From: Torreya grandis
Taxonomy: Eukaryota; Streptophyta; Pinopsida; Cupressales; Taxaceae
Reading direction: 5' to 3'
NCBI GenBank assembly: GCA_037957365.1
Contig: JARHVA010004088.1
Location: forward strand, 154,501-218,500
Length of the DNA: 64,000 bases
Below the pieces are notes generated by a model that saw only the letters and a list, made by a program, of their open reading frames with translations, had not been told where the DNA came from and made no database searches. Of this stretch, positions 12,156 to 25,212 are shown piece by piece. The position numbers were made by a program, and so were the translations under genes. Positions within the stretch are counted from its first letter, which is position 1, and the number at the start of each line of letters is the position of its first letter.

Positions 12156-14257
12156 TGTTAGAGAGTTTTCAATTTTTTCATGATGATGTCATAGAGCTGT
12201 CCTGATGAGTGGATGAAGTGCTTTGATAGCCTAAGTGACAATGATAAAGTGTGCAATGTGCTCATCCTAGTATGCTTGAAGTTGGCTTAGTTGATCTTTA
12301 ATTTTGGCATGATTAGAGATGTTCAGGAATGAGTATGGATTATTGAACATGTGAAATATGTCCCTAAGATGTTTTCTAAGATTTGAATGATTATGTGCAT
12401 GAGTAGAATTCACCTGGTTCAGCATTATTATCATCTAGACATTTTGGGTCCAATGGCAAAAAATATGAGTAGGTAGGTTAATGACATCATCATTTCCATG
12501 TGTGGATGAGTCAAGGGGAGTTGGTCATATAGTTATGATAAAATTAGTCCCTAATTATGATGAACTAAGTCTTAGGTCATGCACCTAATCACAATCAAAG
12601 ATATGTAGGTGCAAATTTGGGCTTTTAGGCATTTTGACAATGTTTTCTATGTTCAAATAAAGTTGAGTAAGCATGTTGATGATGTCAGTATTCACATGCA
12701 TGAAGGTTTTAGGAGGAAATGGTCACATGGGTTTGTTTAGTATAGTTATTAATTATTATGTGCTAAATTTCAGGTCATGCACCTAAGTGTGACAAAATTT
12801 ATGCAAGTGCAAACCTAGGATCCCAAGTAGTTTGACATTGTTTTCCCATACTTAGCCAAATTTGTATGAGGTAAAAAAATTTTACGTAAGCAGTTTGGTG
12901 ATGGAATATATCACACATGTAGATAATTAAAAATAAGATGATCATATGGGTTTGTTCAATTTTGAGCCTAGTTTATTTTTACTAAATTTTAGGTCAAATG
13001 CTAAAGCACAACAAATGATATGCATGTTCAAAGTTGACCTTCGAGACAAGTTTTTAACATAGTTGGCTCTGTGGTAGAAAAATATGAGTGATAATTTTAA
13101 TTTAATTATATCTCACATGTGTGAGGGTTATAAGAGTATATTTTCACATGGTTGGATTACCCTTTGTGAGGATATAATATAGTCCAAAGTTTAGAACATG
13201 TGCTTGAGTGAAGCAAAAGATATGGAGGTGCAAAGTTGGCCTTCCAGGCAGATAAACAAAGGTTACCATAGTCATTTTTTCACAAGTTAAAGTTAGATCA
13301 ACCCAAAAATATATTGAGAGAGTTAATTTTATCTAATATATTAAGAAGTGGTGAGATGAGGATATTTGAATGATGTTTAATACTAAGCAAAGGTAAAGGA
13401 TAAGGATCAAATGGTTTGTGTGTTTTCGTATAGATTGAACTAACAACATGAGTGGAGTCAAAGTGGTCAAAGTGACATTTGTTTAAAATTGTGAAAGATA
13501 TGAAAAGATAAATGGTGCATGATTGATCTAATCTATGAGGAAATAATATGCAAGCATATTGTTTGAAGTTTAACTGTGACCATTTGAATTTAACAAAGGA
13601 AAGACCAGTGTCTAGTTTTTGAGCCATATCTTTTGATCCAGGATGAATTTGACCATGTAGTAAAAAGAGAATTTATAGAGGACTCCAAAGTGAATATATA
13701 AATATAAATTTTAAGATATAGAAGTGTTTATAGACAAATGTTTTGAGCTCCAAATTTGACTGTGTGTTTGTGCATGTTCTGAAAGTAACCCGAGAAGGGT
13801 AATTGAGCTTGTTTTGATATATATTAATGAATTAGATGTTGGGAAGTGTTTTAGACTCCATGAATATGATTTATGTGAATTATTATGATTTTATCAATCA
13901 CATGTAGTATGAACAAAGTTTTTGAATTTGATTGTGTGTTCGTTCATAGTGCCTGTGTGCACATAATGTTATTTGAACACATTATGCGTAAGTAGAAAAG
14001 TACTATGATGGATATAGACACTTAAAGAGGATCTATAGTGAACTTGGAATGGGTCTATACATTTTTAAAGTGTTCATGTGCTTCTTATTTTTCTTGAATA
14101 AGTGTCAAAGAGCTGAATGGGTCTCCATAGGATGTAAAAGTGACTTAAGCATATTTGAAAGTGGATTGTGCTTAAGTGTGACCCATGTGAGATGCCTTAA
14201 GGGTGAAGACATGTATTATTTCTAAAATGAAATATTTTGGACTTGATAAATCATGAA

Positions 14258-14306
<49 letters not shown>

Positions 14307-15056
14307 AACCAAATGTGTTGGTTTTTAGACTTTGTAAAAGACTTATGAAAGTTGGATGTGAGAGTTGTGGAGCAAAGGAGAGGTAGAGTGCCTAGTTGGA
14401 TGAGTTAATAAGTAGAACAAATTGAAGATTATGTGTATGACCTATAGGTAATATTTATGATATCTGAATAGTGTTCTTATAGTTTAAGGATATGCAAAGA
14501 GGTCTGAGTATGCATATGAGGATATTTTGAGTGAAGAAGGAGAGAGAGTGTGGCATGCCTATGTAAGAGGCATGTTTGAGATAGAGAGAGAGTTTGTGTA
14601 GGGGTTAAATAAATATAGATCCATCATCAAGTGTTGAAGACATCATTTATAAGGTGGAGGTGTTAAAAGGAGGGTCTAAAAGACTTGGTCTTCTTTAGAG
14701 GCAGTTGCTCCTTGTGAAACATGTGTTTCACCAAATACCTTTGGTCAGGAGGACATGATCAAGGTTTGATGGTCTAAATGAGTTGATCAATATCTTATTC
14801 ATAATTTCTTATAGGATAGTAGTCCATTTTTGTTATAGAATTGAGAGTGGTTTTTATTCCTCATGAGGGTTTCCTATAAGAACTATGTGTTATGTGTTTG
14901 ATCTTCTGTATGAATTGAATGAATGAGATCTCTTGTTAATGTTGCTTGATCAAGTTGATATATGCTTATTGTTTGATAGTTTGAAAGGGATGAAATTGTA
15001 ATTGAAATATCTAGGCTCATTGATTCACCCCCCTCTCAATGATTATACCTCTAACA
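12156..15056 (+). repeat. Element C 3' LTR
   Basis: It starts TGTTAGAGAG and ends TAACA, next to the TSD GTTAA. It is homologous to 5533-8422 and contains a dinucleotide expansion at 14260 that the 5' LTR lacks. Confidence 0.9.
14260..14302. repeat. (AT)n microsatellite in element C 3' LTR
   Basis: About 21 AT units. The matching place in the 5' LTR (about 7640-7660) has only a short CTATATATAG, so the expansion arose after insertion. Confidence 0.9.
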
Positions 15057-16388
15057 GTTAATCCATTCAAACTTATGTGGTCCAATGAATACCCCTCCCT
15101 ATACAAGAATATCCATTTCATGACATTCATAGATGATTTCAGTCATAAGATATGGGTGTATTTTTTATATAATAAATTGGATGCATTTAAGACCTTCAAG
15201 AAATTAAAGGCATGGTGGAGAAGCAAAGTGGCCACTACATCAAGATTTTGAGGACAAATAGAGGGGAAGAGTATATATTTAATAATTTCATAATTTTTTG
15301 CAAAGATTATGGGATAAATAATCAATTTACAACTAGGTATACACCATAGTAAAATAGTGTGGCTGAGAGGAAGAATGGGACAATCCAAGAGATGGCAAGG
15401 AGCATTCTAAAGGCAAAGGGTTTGCCTAATGATTTTTTGGATAAAGTTATAGAAAAAAACATATATTTTTAAAATATTTTCCCAACAAAGAGTGTTAGGG
15501 ATATGATCCCTCAAGAAGCATGAAGTACTTAGAAGCCAAGTGTTGATCACCTTAGAGTGTTTAAATGTGTTGCATATGCATACATGCCTAATCAAATAAG
15601 GACAAAATGGGATGATAAAGGTGAGAAGTGAATTTTCATATGGTATAGTGATCAATCAAAGGATTAACAATTGTATAATCACATCATTAAAGAAATCATA
15701 ATCATCTAGGATGTTCAATTCATTAAGAATGAATCTTAGGAAGAGAGACAAGAAGAAGAACAAGCATACATAAGGGCTAGTGGACCCTTTATTGAATTTG
15801 AAATAGTAGGTGGTACAACCAACCATGGACCAAGTTAGACCCATATTTCACAAAGGGTTGATTCATCTAGTGTTAGGAACCATAAAAGACATCAAAGAGT
15901 TGTTTCTGAGTCAACATCATCCTCCTTCAACTCAAATCAGTACTTATAAAGGACAATAATCTTACAAGAAGTCTATAAGCAGTCAAGGTATGAGAAAAAT
16001 GAAGATGAAACTATGAATTATTTTCTCTTTTCATCAGGTGATCCTATCTACTTTGAGGAATTAGTTAAGGACAACAAGTGGTGTGAGGAAATGGATGAAT
16101 AAATGCAAGTAGTTAGTTGACCTTCCAAAAGGAAAAGAGGTCATAAGAGTCAAGTAGATGTACAAAACAAAAACCACTTTTGACGGTAAGATAGAGAGGT
16201 ATAAGGCAATATTAATGGTGAAGGGATACAAGCAAAGGCCTAGATGTGAGTACAATGAGACATTTGCACCTATAACAAGGTTAGAAATAGTAAGGACAAT
16301 CATAGTCATTGTTGCTCAACACAAGTAGAAGGTGCATCAAATGGATGTCAAGATAGCCTTATTGAATGGAGTGATAGAAGAAGAGGTT
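15057..16388 (+). pseudogene. Element A integrase core and N-terminal half of RT
   Basis: This resumes A's pol after element C: IHSNLCGP, then FMTFIDDFSHKIWVYFLYNK, the copia integrase core around the first catalytic Asp. NGTIQEMARSIL follows, and then a VDHLRVFKC-type segment. From about 16040 the RT domain begins (KWCEEMDE), with KARLV-like text degraded to RYKAILMVKGYKQRP and then ETFAPITRLEIVRTI and QMDVKIALLNGVIEEE. Several stops and at least one frameshift are present. The text is cut at 16388 by element B and continues as VYVEQPPRYEI at 29541, the expected next residues of a copia RT. Confidence 0.88.
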
Positions 16389-17414
16389 TGTTGGAACCCA
16401 AATTTTGACTCAGCATTTTGGATTTTTAGTGTGGAACCTACATCGTGCAAGAGGAGTATCATTTAAGAATACCGTAGAGTGGAACTTTCATGGCATAGGA
16501 AGACCATGGCATAGAACCAGTGAAGCACAAGAGGAAAAAGGCATAAAAGATAATATCTCGAGAAGAAATAATTAGAGATAGAACATAACTATAGAGAACC
16601 CAAGATCATAGGACTCAGTACAATAGTAGAAGACTTGGAGATCATGAGGGAAGTGAGAAATAGTTGAGGAGTGATTCTAAAGGATAATCTAGACTTTAGT
16701 CATCATGAGTTTTGTACCATCCTGTGAAAATGATGTCATTTAAAAGCAAGGATATAGCACCAAATAAGAATATAAGGGGAACAAAGGCATAGGTCCTTAG
16801 GTTAAAAAAATTAAATGAATACATGACTCTCAGTCTACTAGAGATCATTGGATAGTCACCCATTTCTCATAAATAATGTAACTACTTGGTCAGGGAAAAA
16901 TAAGTATAAACACCCCCTTGTAGAGATGTTTAAGGGGATTGGATATGGATATTTTGTAATGAATCTTGATGATAATATAGAATTATAGAAATTACAATCA
17001 ATTCTAGTGCTATGCCTACGTTTATTGATAGTTAACACATTAACAATGGTCTATGTTAAGTAATTTGTGGACTATAATTTAGTATGAGATTTATAGAATA
17101 TGCATTTTACATGTTTGTGTAATCAATATATTGAAATTCATGGCATATATCTTCATGTTTTTAGTTTTTGTGATTAATGAAACAAGGTCCATAGTCATAT
17201 ATTTATTTTTTTGTATAATCTCTAATTATATATGAATAAACTCAAGCTTATGAAAAGTGTTACTACACAACATAACCCATGGGAACTGGTTTCTTTCTAT
17301 GTTCTTTGGGTGAGTGCATAAGATCTTAGCCTTTCATGAAAAACCATTGCATAAGCTTGTTAGAACTAGACACTTTAGTGCCTTAAGGAAACCATGATAT
17401 AAAAATAGCCAACA
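16389..17414 (+). repeat. Element B 5' LTR
   Basis: 1026 bp from TGTTGGAACCC to GCCAACA. It pairs with 28512-29539 over its full length. Confidence 0.92.
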
Positions 17415-17417
17415 TTT

Positions 17418-17435
17418 TGGTTCTATTGCTGATAC
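17418..17435 (+). promoter_or_regulatory. Element B primer binding site, decayed
   Basis: TGGTTCTATTGCTGATA can be aligned to the Asp-tRNA-type PBS TGGCGCCGTTGCCGGGGA that many plant gypsy elements use. Several differences are C to T or G to A, as expected from methyl-CpG decay. The position, a few bases after the LTR, supports this. Confidence 0.5.
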
Positions 17436-18380
17436 CCATAACACTTGCTACACAGTAATGGAAAATGCTTGAATGTTTATCCCTTGAAATTATTAAATAA
17501 TGTATTACTGGGTTTGAGGATACTTTTATCATTCGATATCTTGAACTAGGAGTTTTTGCATGCTCTTGGGTGGAACAACATCTCTATATCTCATTATATT
17601 AAACTTTGTTTATCAAGGTTACTATTCACTTGCATGTTTGGCTCTCTGCCTATGCTCAAAATCAATCATGAAATTTTGGAAAGAAGTAAGCTTGGACACT
17701 AGAGCATCAAAGGGTTTTGGCACATCTGGGAACACCATAGACATGGGTTGTTAATATCTAGTGGAGATTAGTGTTAAATAGCTACATTTTGGAATATGCT
17801 ATAAATAATTACTCTTGTCCTAAAGAAGCCAAGTTCCAATTTCTCTAAGAACCATGTGGTCAGTATATTAGATAATTTCCACTAGAAATAAAGAAGTTAT
17901 TTATTGATTCTAGACTTGAAAATATGCCTATGGAGGGTTAAATCCATCCTTTCATGAGATGCATAATTAAAAGGAGAATGCAAAGGTGTTGGTAAATAAT
18001 TTTTGGTTTAGAATGGTAGCCAGTCAGTGGGTATTATGAAAGCATTAATATGATGAAGCTCGATAGAGGATCATAGGTGGAGGTAGAGTTGGAAGGAATA
18101 AGATAACTCAAGAAGTGCTATTAGGATTTGTAAGGAATCAGAAAGGCATAAAGAGGACTCAATCACTTTTAAACTATGCCTAATGTTAGTTTTATCATAT
18201 GAGGGAGAAACTAGTTAGACAAAAGAAACTAAAGAACCATGTTTGAACCAACCAAGTTCCCCAACCATAGTGCACACTCATGATTTTGAATCAAATAAAT
18301 TAATTATACATAATTGGGATATAGATAGTGTAGAGTTAGAAACTAATCTTATAAGAGAAATTATATTTGAACCAATTTTA
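17436..18380 (+). other. Element B leader region
   Basis: About 0.95 kb between the PBS and the first gag-like text. The open frame at 17560-17754 shows no motif. It is probably the untranslated leader of the element. Confidence 0.45.
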
Positions 18381-18384
18381 ACTT

Positions 18385-19700
18385 AGTGAATTAACACTTT
18401 CTTTCTCTCATGGGAATTTCATGGCCTAAATTGGTATTCCTAGTAGACCTAGCATTCATAGTGGGTGGAGTACTAGTCCAAGTATTATTAATCAACCTGA
18501 TACCATGCCCAATGTCATAGGTGTTACCACTAGAGGTGTAGGAGGTGGATTGAGAGGTAGAACAGGAGGTGGATTGGGAGGTAGTACAAGAGGAAATGGT
18601 GGACTTCCACCTCCAAGAACTGGAACTAGGGTTTCTCAATATCCACCATCATAATTACCTCAAAAACCAATGGTATATTATGAAATGATACTTCATTGAC
18701 CAAAATATTAGGGTGTAGAAAATGTTGTGGAGCATGTTCATAAGTGTGAACTCATTTTGAGGGCATGTGGTATAACTTCTTCTGAGATAAAGGTTACATA
18801 ATTTGTAACCACACTTCACAAAAGAGAACACATGTGGTATAGGAATTTTGACCCTCAACAAGAGGTAAATGACTATGATCAGCTCAAGATGGCATTTCTT
18901 TAGGAATTTAATATTCTTGAGTTTGAGAAATAAAGTATTGCTGCTCTACGAGATATAAAACAAGAACTCACTAAAAGTTTATGAGAGTATGATTCATGAT
19001 TTAAAACACTCTTGTTAAATCTTTCATTTGAGATAAATGATACTCAACATGTTGAATGGTTCATGGGAGGCTTTTTTCTTCTATTTAGAATAATGCTATC
19101 GTAAAAAACTTTTACCAGTCCATACAAAGCACTGAAAGCTGCCCTCTACATTGACATTATTGGTAGTATTGACACTAGAATGAGTCTTTTTATGGAAGAT
19201 TGAATAGATTCAATGGCATCACAATTAGAAAATATTACTATAAACAATGTGTAAAACAGTCGTAATGGTCTTTGGTGTACTAATTTAAAGTCTCAAGGTC
19301 ATAATAAAAGCAACTACCCATGCAAAAACATTTGCATTGTACTAAAGTAGTCATGTGAAATTTGTTGTGAAGATCAAAATGCATGCTCTTGTCCTTTCTT
19401 ACAATAGGATAAACATTTTAAGTTATTTGAATACTTCAATAAATATGATATATACACCCATGACATAAATGATTTCTAACTAATTAGTGATATACATGAG
19501 GCACGTGCATGTGGTACATGTCAAACCTTTGTCTCCAACAACCAAGATAATAGTGGATATCATGGATGAGGCAGAGGATGAGGTAGAGGATGAGGAGGTG
19601 GTTTTTTTCCACTAAGAAATTGTTATAAGTACGGATCTCCAGATCACTATTAGTGATAATGTCCAATTTATCTAACATGTAATTTATTTAGAAAGGAGAA
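18385..19700 (+). pseudogene. Element B gag
   Basis: A Gly/Arg-rich N-terminus (about 18514-18600: VTTRGVGGGLRGRTGG) is followed by capsid-like text: VEHVHKCELILRACGITSSE, FVTTLHKRTHVWYRNFDP, DYDQLKMAFL, FNILEFEK. It ends with QHVEWFMGGFFLLF and a remnant knuckle, NCYKYGSPDHY, near 19620. This follows the arrangement of plant gypsy gag (retrotransposon capsid then CCHC). A second Gly/Arg-rich stretch (about 19562-19605) precedes the knuckle. Several in-frame stops and shifts are present. Confidence 0.7.
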
Positions 19701-20249
19701 TCGATTGAAATAATTTCCTAACTTGTACATGACCATCCCTTAGGGAAAAAATGAAAAAGGTGCTGGTATGATTCATAATGATAAATCTCACTGGAAGCTA
19801 TACTCTATCACCCTGACAACCTAAAAGGTTAATATCAATAAACATAATGGAGAACAATCTCATTCCACATATATTCCACCTATTGAGAAGATAAAACATG
19901 AAGAACCTTTTGCAGAGAAGTATCCTAATGCCTAGCAATAGAAAGATTTGCTCCAGGATACTATAACCTTGGTATGAGAACTACAAGGGGAAATTCCATT
20001 TCTTAAGGACCAAGTATCAACCCAATGTGTTGATCTACAAAAGGCCATAGAACCTCAAAACATATCACAAGATAATCTTCAAAAAATTTTCAAGTGTATG
20101 TTAGGCAAAGACACTGTCCCATAATTGAGTAATTGGGATATAAATCAGGTACCAACACTGAACCTTAATTGCTTAGGCCAATTGAAGATCATTGATTAAA
20201 TCATGCTAAGTTATAAGATACTCATATTCCTCCTATCCCTAAAGAGGAA

Positions 20250-20640
20250 AAGGAAATATTGGTGAATCCTGCCATTGATAGTTGGGTGATTTGGGAAATT
20301 TTGGTCAACATTGGCATGGAGGTTAACACCCTCACAAAGGATGCATAACACAAAATGACTAGGCCAACATTTCAACCATCACCTCACATATTATTTATGG
20401 CTAATAAAACTTGTGGTCTACTAATTAATTAGCATTCTTAAGAATGCATTGGTCGATATAATTGGGTACCTTTCAAAGTTAATTTTGAAGTTCTTGAGTT
20501 GGTTTAAGCTGATGATTTTATAGCTCTATTGGGTTGACCTTGGTTCTATTGAAACAATTTAGACTTAAGTTTCAAAAAATGTTACATCAATTTTAAAAAT
20601 GTTGATCAATGAAACATTATCCTATTGGATCGGACACATG
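20250..20640 (+). pseudogene. Element B aspartic protease
   Basis: The text VNIGMEVNTLTKDA, followed by FMANKTCGLL, matches the retropepsin-like fold of plant gypsy elements. The usual DTGAxxNxL active site is degraded: the catalytic Asp-Thr-Gly triad now reads NIG. FKVNFEVLEL, LLG and PWFY-like text mark the C-terminal half. It is broken and lies upstream of RT as expected. Confidence 0.65.
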
Positions 20641-20699
20641 GGACCCCATATGTAGAACCTATTAGTACAGATGAATATATTAACCACATCTAAAATGTC

Positions 20700-21830
20700 A
20701 TAGAAAGAGATGGTGAGCATCATGATCATAATCCTAATGTCATCCTCTGATGGATGGACACTCAATTCCTTTCTAATACTACAAGTAATGCTTGTAATTT
20801 TTGAGCCCATAATGATTATGACCTCATTAGAAGAGTGTGTGGTGTCATTGGTAGTTGTGAGAACATTTCATGCCAATATCATAAATTCCATAGATTTGTC
20901 CACCTTGTTACTAAAAAAATCATGAGAGGACCAATTATGGATGCACCATTAGAAAGACTTGATGAAACTCCTTGGTTTCATGGGAAAATGGAAGTCCATG
21001 ACTTCATCCATCAACTTGAAGACTTCTATAACTTTGATGTTGATCATATGCATTCATTGGTTCACCTTTTTGATGACACAACCATGAGGTGGTTGTGAAC
21101 CCATAAAGATCAAATTCTTCATTGGGATAAAATACACTCTACTTTACATCACTAATTTCATCACGAAAACCAAGTCCAGGGTACAATAATCTATAGTAGA
21201 GTATGGTAATTAAAACCACACATAGAAGCTTGTGAATTTATGTGGAGGGATAATGAATCCTTCATGCTAGAGTACCTATGGGTATATGATTTTTATGTCA
21301 CATTATGTACTTGGGATAGATCCTGGTATGTTCATGAATAATGACATTTGGGTACCCATTTTTGGCATCTATTGAAAGATAAAATGAACTCGGTGTTGTC
21401 CTACTCATATATGAGAATGGATTTGAGCCTCACTCTATAAGACATGCACAAAATATTTATTGGTGACCCTAGTCCCATCAAAGATCAGATGTAACATATA
21501 CATGATGTCCTAGAAGAAGGTTTGGCTCTCTTTAATGATCCATCTAAGAAACCCATCCTAGCGTTAAAACCTATCCTTGATCAAGAACATCATGAAGAGA
21601 TTCACCTAGGGAAGAAAAAACTAGTGTTTCATATTGATGAAGGTGAAAGGTCATACCCACGTGACCCCTTGGAAAATCATTTAGATATCCTTATAGACTA
21701 TGGTGCTCAAAATGTTCATGATACTAGTCCTCATGCAAACCACCCATACTCAGAACCTCTCCAAACTACCCAAAGCAACATCAACATAGAGGAAGAACTA
21801 AAGATAACTACTATGGGTAACTAATGGAAT
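20700..21830 (+). pseudogene. Element B block between protease and RT, capsid-like
   Basis: Coding-like text runs for about 370 codons with few stops. The first half reads DYDLIRRVCGVIGSCENISC, then RLDETPWFHGKMEVHDFIHQ, LVHLFDDTTMRWL and, after a stop, THKDQILHWDKIHSTL. The run of short hydrophobic helices ending in RWL and then a W-centred motif resembles the capsid domain of LTR retrotransposons (retrotrans_gag). That is unusual between protease and RT. The second half (21522-21824) is hydrophilic and ends with ILIDYGAQNVHD, which could be a linker. The domain identity is inference; it could instead be a spacer peculiar to this lineage. Confidence 0.5.
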
Positions 21831-23290
21831 GATATAGAGGTTCTAAAACTATTTGAGTTGTTAAATTAATACTAAGATGTCTTTATAATAAATTATAGTG
21901 AGATGAAATGTGTTCATCTATCACTAATAAAAATTCATATCAAACTGGTTGACGGTGCTTGACCAGACATGAAACGACCATATAGGATGAATCCAAATTT
22001 ATGTGCATGACTGAAGGAGTAAATTGATAGTATGTTGCATGCTATAGTAATAACCCCAATTGAAAAGTTTGAGTGGGTCAGCCCCATGGTCATAAGTATA
22101 AACAAATATGGGCACATTAGGATTTGCATTGACTATCACATACTTAATGCATCTTACATTACTGATCCCTTCACAATACCTTTCATAAAAGAATTTTTTG
22201 AAGGCATCATTGGGTGTGAAAGTTCTGATTTCATAAATGGATTATCTACGTACCATTGGGTCTTAATCATCTAGAAGGATTGATCTAAGAATACATTTGC
22301 CATCGAATGGGGATCCTTCATATATATTGTCATGTCGCTTGGGTTAAAAAATTGTCCTACTATATCTTCCCATATAGCATTTGAGGCCTTTAAATAATTC
22401 ATCCATAAATTTATTTAAGTTTACTTAGATGACTGGAAAATCTATGGCTTGGTGAAGGACCACTGTTCTAATCTACAACTCATGCTTAAGCATTTTCATG
22501 TGTTTCAAATATCACTAAATCTAAAGAAGTGTCTTTTTGCTACACCATTTGATGTTCTTCTTGGTTATATCATCTACAAAAATGGGATTTTGTTAGACCA
22601 TACTAAGGTCACTATCATTATCTATCTATCAGTGCTGGCATCTGGACATGTAGTTCACACATTTCTAGGACTACTAGGTATTATCATAATTTCATTTGAG
22701 GTTATGCAAAGATTGTTTCACCTTTACAGGAACTCTTGAAATATAATGAAAATTTTATTTAGATCCACTCTTTCCAAGAAGCCTTAAAATACAAACTTGT
22801 CACTTTTCTGATTCTCCATTTCCCTGATTGGACAAAACCATTCCATGTCCATATTGATGCTTTTAGAATGGTTGTTGGTACAATCCTTACACAACCTAGT
22901 GAAGGTCACCTTGATCACCCCATCTATTTTTCTAGTATAAAACTTACTATAGTTGATAATAATTACACCACCATAGAATGTGAGACACTTTCCATGGTTT
23001 ATGCTTTATAGAAGTTTTGACAATACCCATTGGCAACTCTGTTTGTATTATATACAAAGCTTAAAACTTTAAAATATTTGGTAAATAGACTTGTGTTGCA
23101 TAACCACATCTACCATTATATTATATTATTTCAATAATTTTAATCCTCTATCATAGTCAAACTAGAAAAGACTAATTTTAGACCTGACGATCTATCTCAA
23201 ATTGATTTTGGAAAACCACAATGTGCCATTGAGGATGACCTACCTAATGTACAATTATTATATTTTTCTTGTGTTCTTAAAGAGTTGGAA
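21831..23290 (+). pseudogene. Element B reverse transcriptase and RNase H
   Basis: The RT has the gypsy order: EKFEWVSPMVISINKYGHIR and ICIDYHILNASYITDPF (domains around the fingers), then a palm segment with the catalytic box VYLDDWKIYG, in which both aspartates are retained. LNLKKCLFATPFDVLLGYII follows. RNase H follows with HVHIDAFRMVVGTIL, then SSIKLTIVDNNYTTIECE and LSMVYAL. The catalytic DEDD set is partly visible. Stops and shifts break the frame about every 60-100 codons. Confidence 0.85.
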
Positions 23291-23329
23291 TATATCATAA
23301 CTTTATTAACTACTTGTGCAGTGTCAGAT

Positions 23330-24200
23330 TGTCTGACTTTACAGGCTAAGAAACAACTCGTTGTCTGCACCATACCATTTTAGCTCATTAGAGGGGACCT
23401 CTACAACCTTGGATGAGATGAAATCCTTCGATGATATGTCATGAAACATGACCTCTCTGATGTACTTTGATAATTTCATGAAGGCATTATTGGAAGACAC
23501 TATGTTGGTGGGGCTACTACATGAAAAGTACTACTCATTGGACTATGGTGGCCTACCATTTTTCAATATTTCAAGTTATATGTTAAATAGTGTGATATTT
23601 GCCAAAGCATAGGGAAACCAAATCACTAGGATGCCATGCCATTACATCCTATTATTTTTCAAGAACCATTTGGAAAATGGGTCACTAATTTTGTCATCCC
23701 CATCAACCCAATTGGATGACATATAGATTATTACTATATCATTACAAAAATTGATTATCTCAATTGCTAGGTTAAGGTCATGCCAATAAGGGATTGTAAT
23801 ACATCTACCACCATGAAATTCATATGGGAACATATCATAACCCATTTTGGCTACCCATTAATTTTTACTAGTCATCATGGTACACATTTGCTCAATGAAA
23901 CTATCCACATCTTACTTGTTGAGTTCATTATTGCCTACCATAAAATAACACCATATCATACCCAGGCTAATGGCACTATTAAGGTATTGAATAAAATTTT
24001 AATCACAACACTTACAAAGATTTGTAATATTGGATACATTGACTAGGACAATCAGGTGTCTACAATACTTTAGGCTTATTGAATAACTTATAAGTTCCTT
24101 AACAAGAGTACACGCTTTGATATCGTGTTTGGTCTAGAATTATTTCTTTCACTTGAATTCTTGGTACCCTCTCTTTGCAGTGCCTACATTGGATAATTAG
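23330..24200 (+). pseudogene. Element B integrase
   Basis: The HHCC zinc-binding region is readable as FHEGIIGRHYVGGATT, WWPTIFQYFKLYVK, stop, CDICQSIGKPNH. The core follows with FGKWVTNFVIPINPIG, IITKIDYLNC and FIWEHIITHFGYPLIFTSHH, then LLNETIHILLVEFIIAYHK and TPYHTQANGTIKVLNKILIT. This is a typical gypsy integrase of the DDE type; the second Asp of the core is replaced in FTSHHGTH, where SDQGTH is expected. No chromodomain was seen after it. Confidence 0.85.
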
Positions 24201-25212
24201 ATGAGGATTTATATTTTAAATCACATTTAGATGATTTATTGTAGTTGGATGAATCCCGTTTCCATGCTCATTCAAGTCAAAATTTGGAAAAATGTAAACA
24301 AAAGGCATGGCATGATTGCCACATTAAGCATAATTTTTTTTCCCATGGAATGTAAGTCTTACTCTACGACTCCAAGTTTTTATGCCATTCTAGGAAACTC
24401 CATGTTCAGTGGACGGGTTCTTTTATTGTTCATAGCATTCACCTTCTTGATGCTTTTTATCTAAAAGGATTGGATGGCCAGTTTCTTCTTGGCCACTATA
24501 ATGATAGTTGGCTAATGTTGTATTTCTTTGCTTAATGTTTAGTTTTTGTAACAATAAGGCACATGCCATTGGTTTAGAATTTCCTATTTTCAATAAAGGC
24601 ATTGCCTTAGTTGCATGTAACCTTTCTTTTATTTTACGCTTTGCTAAATTTTATACTTGTGATTTCATGGAAGACCATGATGCACATTTAGTGTGGGGTA
24701 ATATGTGTTACATGTATTTGTGTTGGGTACTATAGGGATACATGTACACGTTGACAAGTGATAGGATAAATATTCCCACCAATAGTATCAATATTTGAAT
24801 GATTGAGTATTTATCTTAGTATGAATATTTGAAGGGTTGAACAACTATCTTCCACTTCAAAGAAAAGTATGGGGCAAGATGTGTCATTAATGTAAATGGA
24901 AAAGTGGTTGTGGTAAGCATGCCAACTTTGTGTTATGATAATACCATTACATGCATTTATGATTATAATACATTTATTATGAGAAGTGATGGTCGAAGAG
25001 AGGGGGTAGTAAATGAAAATTACCCCCTCAAACTTATAAAAAGGACTTAAAGGCTCATTTTAAACTTCACCTTTGCTTTTGTTTGAGTTTTTATAGATCC
25101 AAAGAGAGAACTAAGTCCAAAAAATTGCAAAACTAGTGTAGAGTATCATATTCTCATTTTTTGGCTATTACAAAGGATCTTGGCTAAGTAATCAAGAGGA
25201 AATTAGTTATTT
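24201..25212 (+). other. Element B spacer after integrase
   Basis: About 1 kb. The open frames at 24231-24464 and 24508-24735 have no recognised motif; part of the first may be the integrase C-terminal tail. A short line with repeated GAATATTTGAA text lies near 24790-24840. Confidence 0.4.

Larger units (their letters stand above)
5533..15056 (+). mobile_element. Element C: gag-only retrotransposon with 2.9-kb LTRs, nested in A
   Basis: It is flanked by the perfect TSD GTTAA (5528-5532 and 15057-15061). The LTRs begin TGTTAGAGAG, and the 3' copy ends in TAACA. The PBS at 8425 is complementary to initiator-Met tRNA. The PPT ends at 12152. The interior (about 3.7 kb) carries one gag-like region with several zinc knuckles and no protease, integrase, RT or RNase H. 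This fits the class described as TR-GAG (terminal-repeat retrotransposons with GAG domain), or a LARD-like deletion derivative of a SIRE/Maximus-type copia. It would have depended on another element for pol. Confidence 0.88.
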
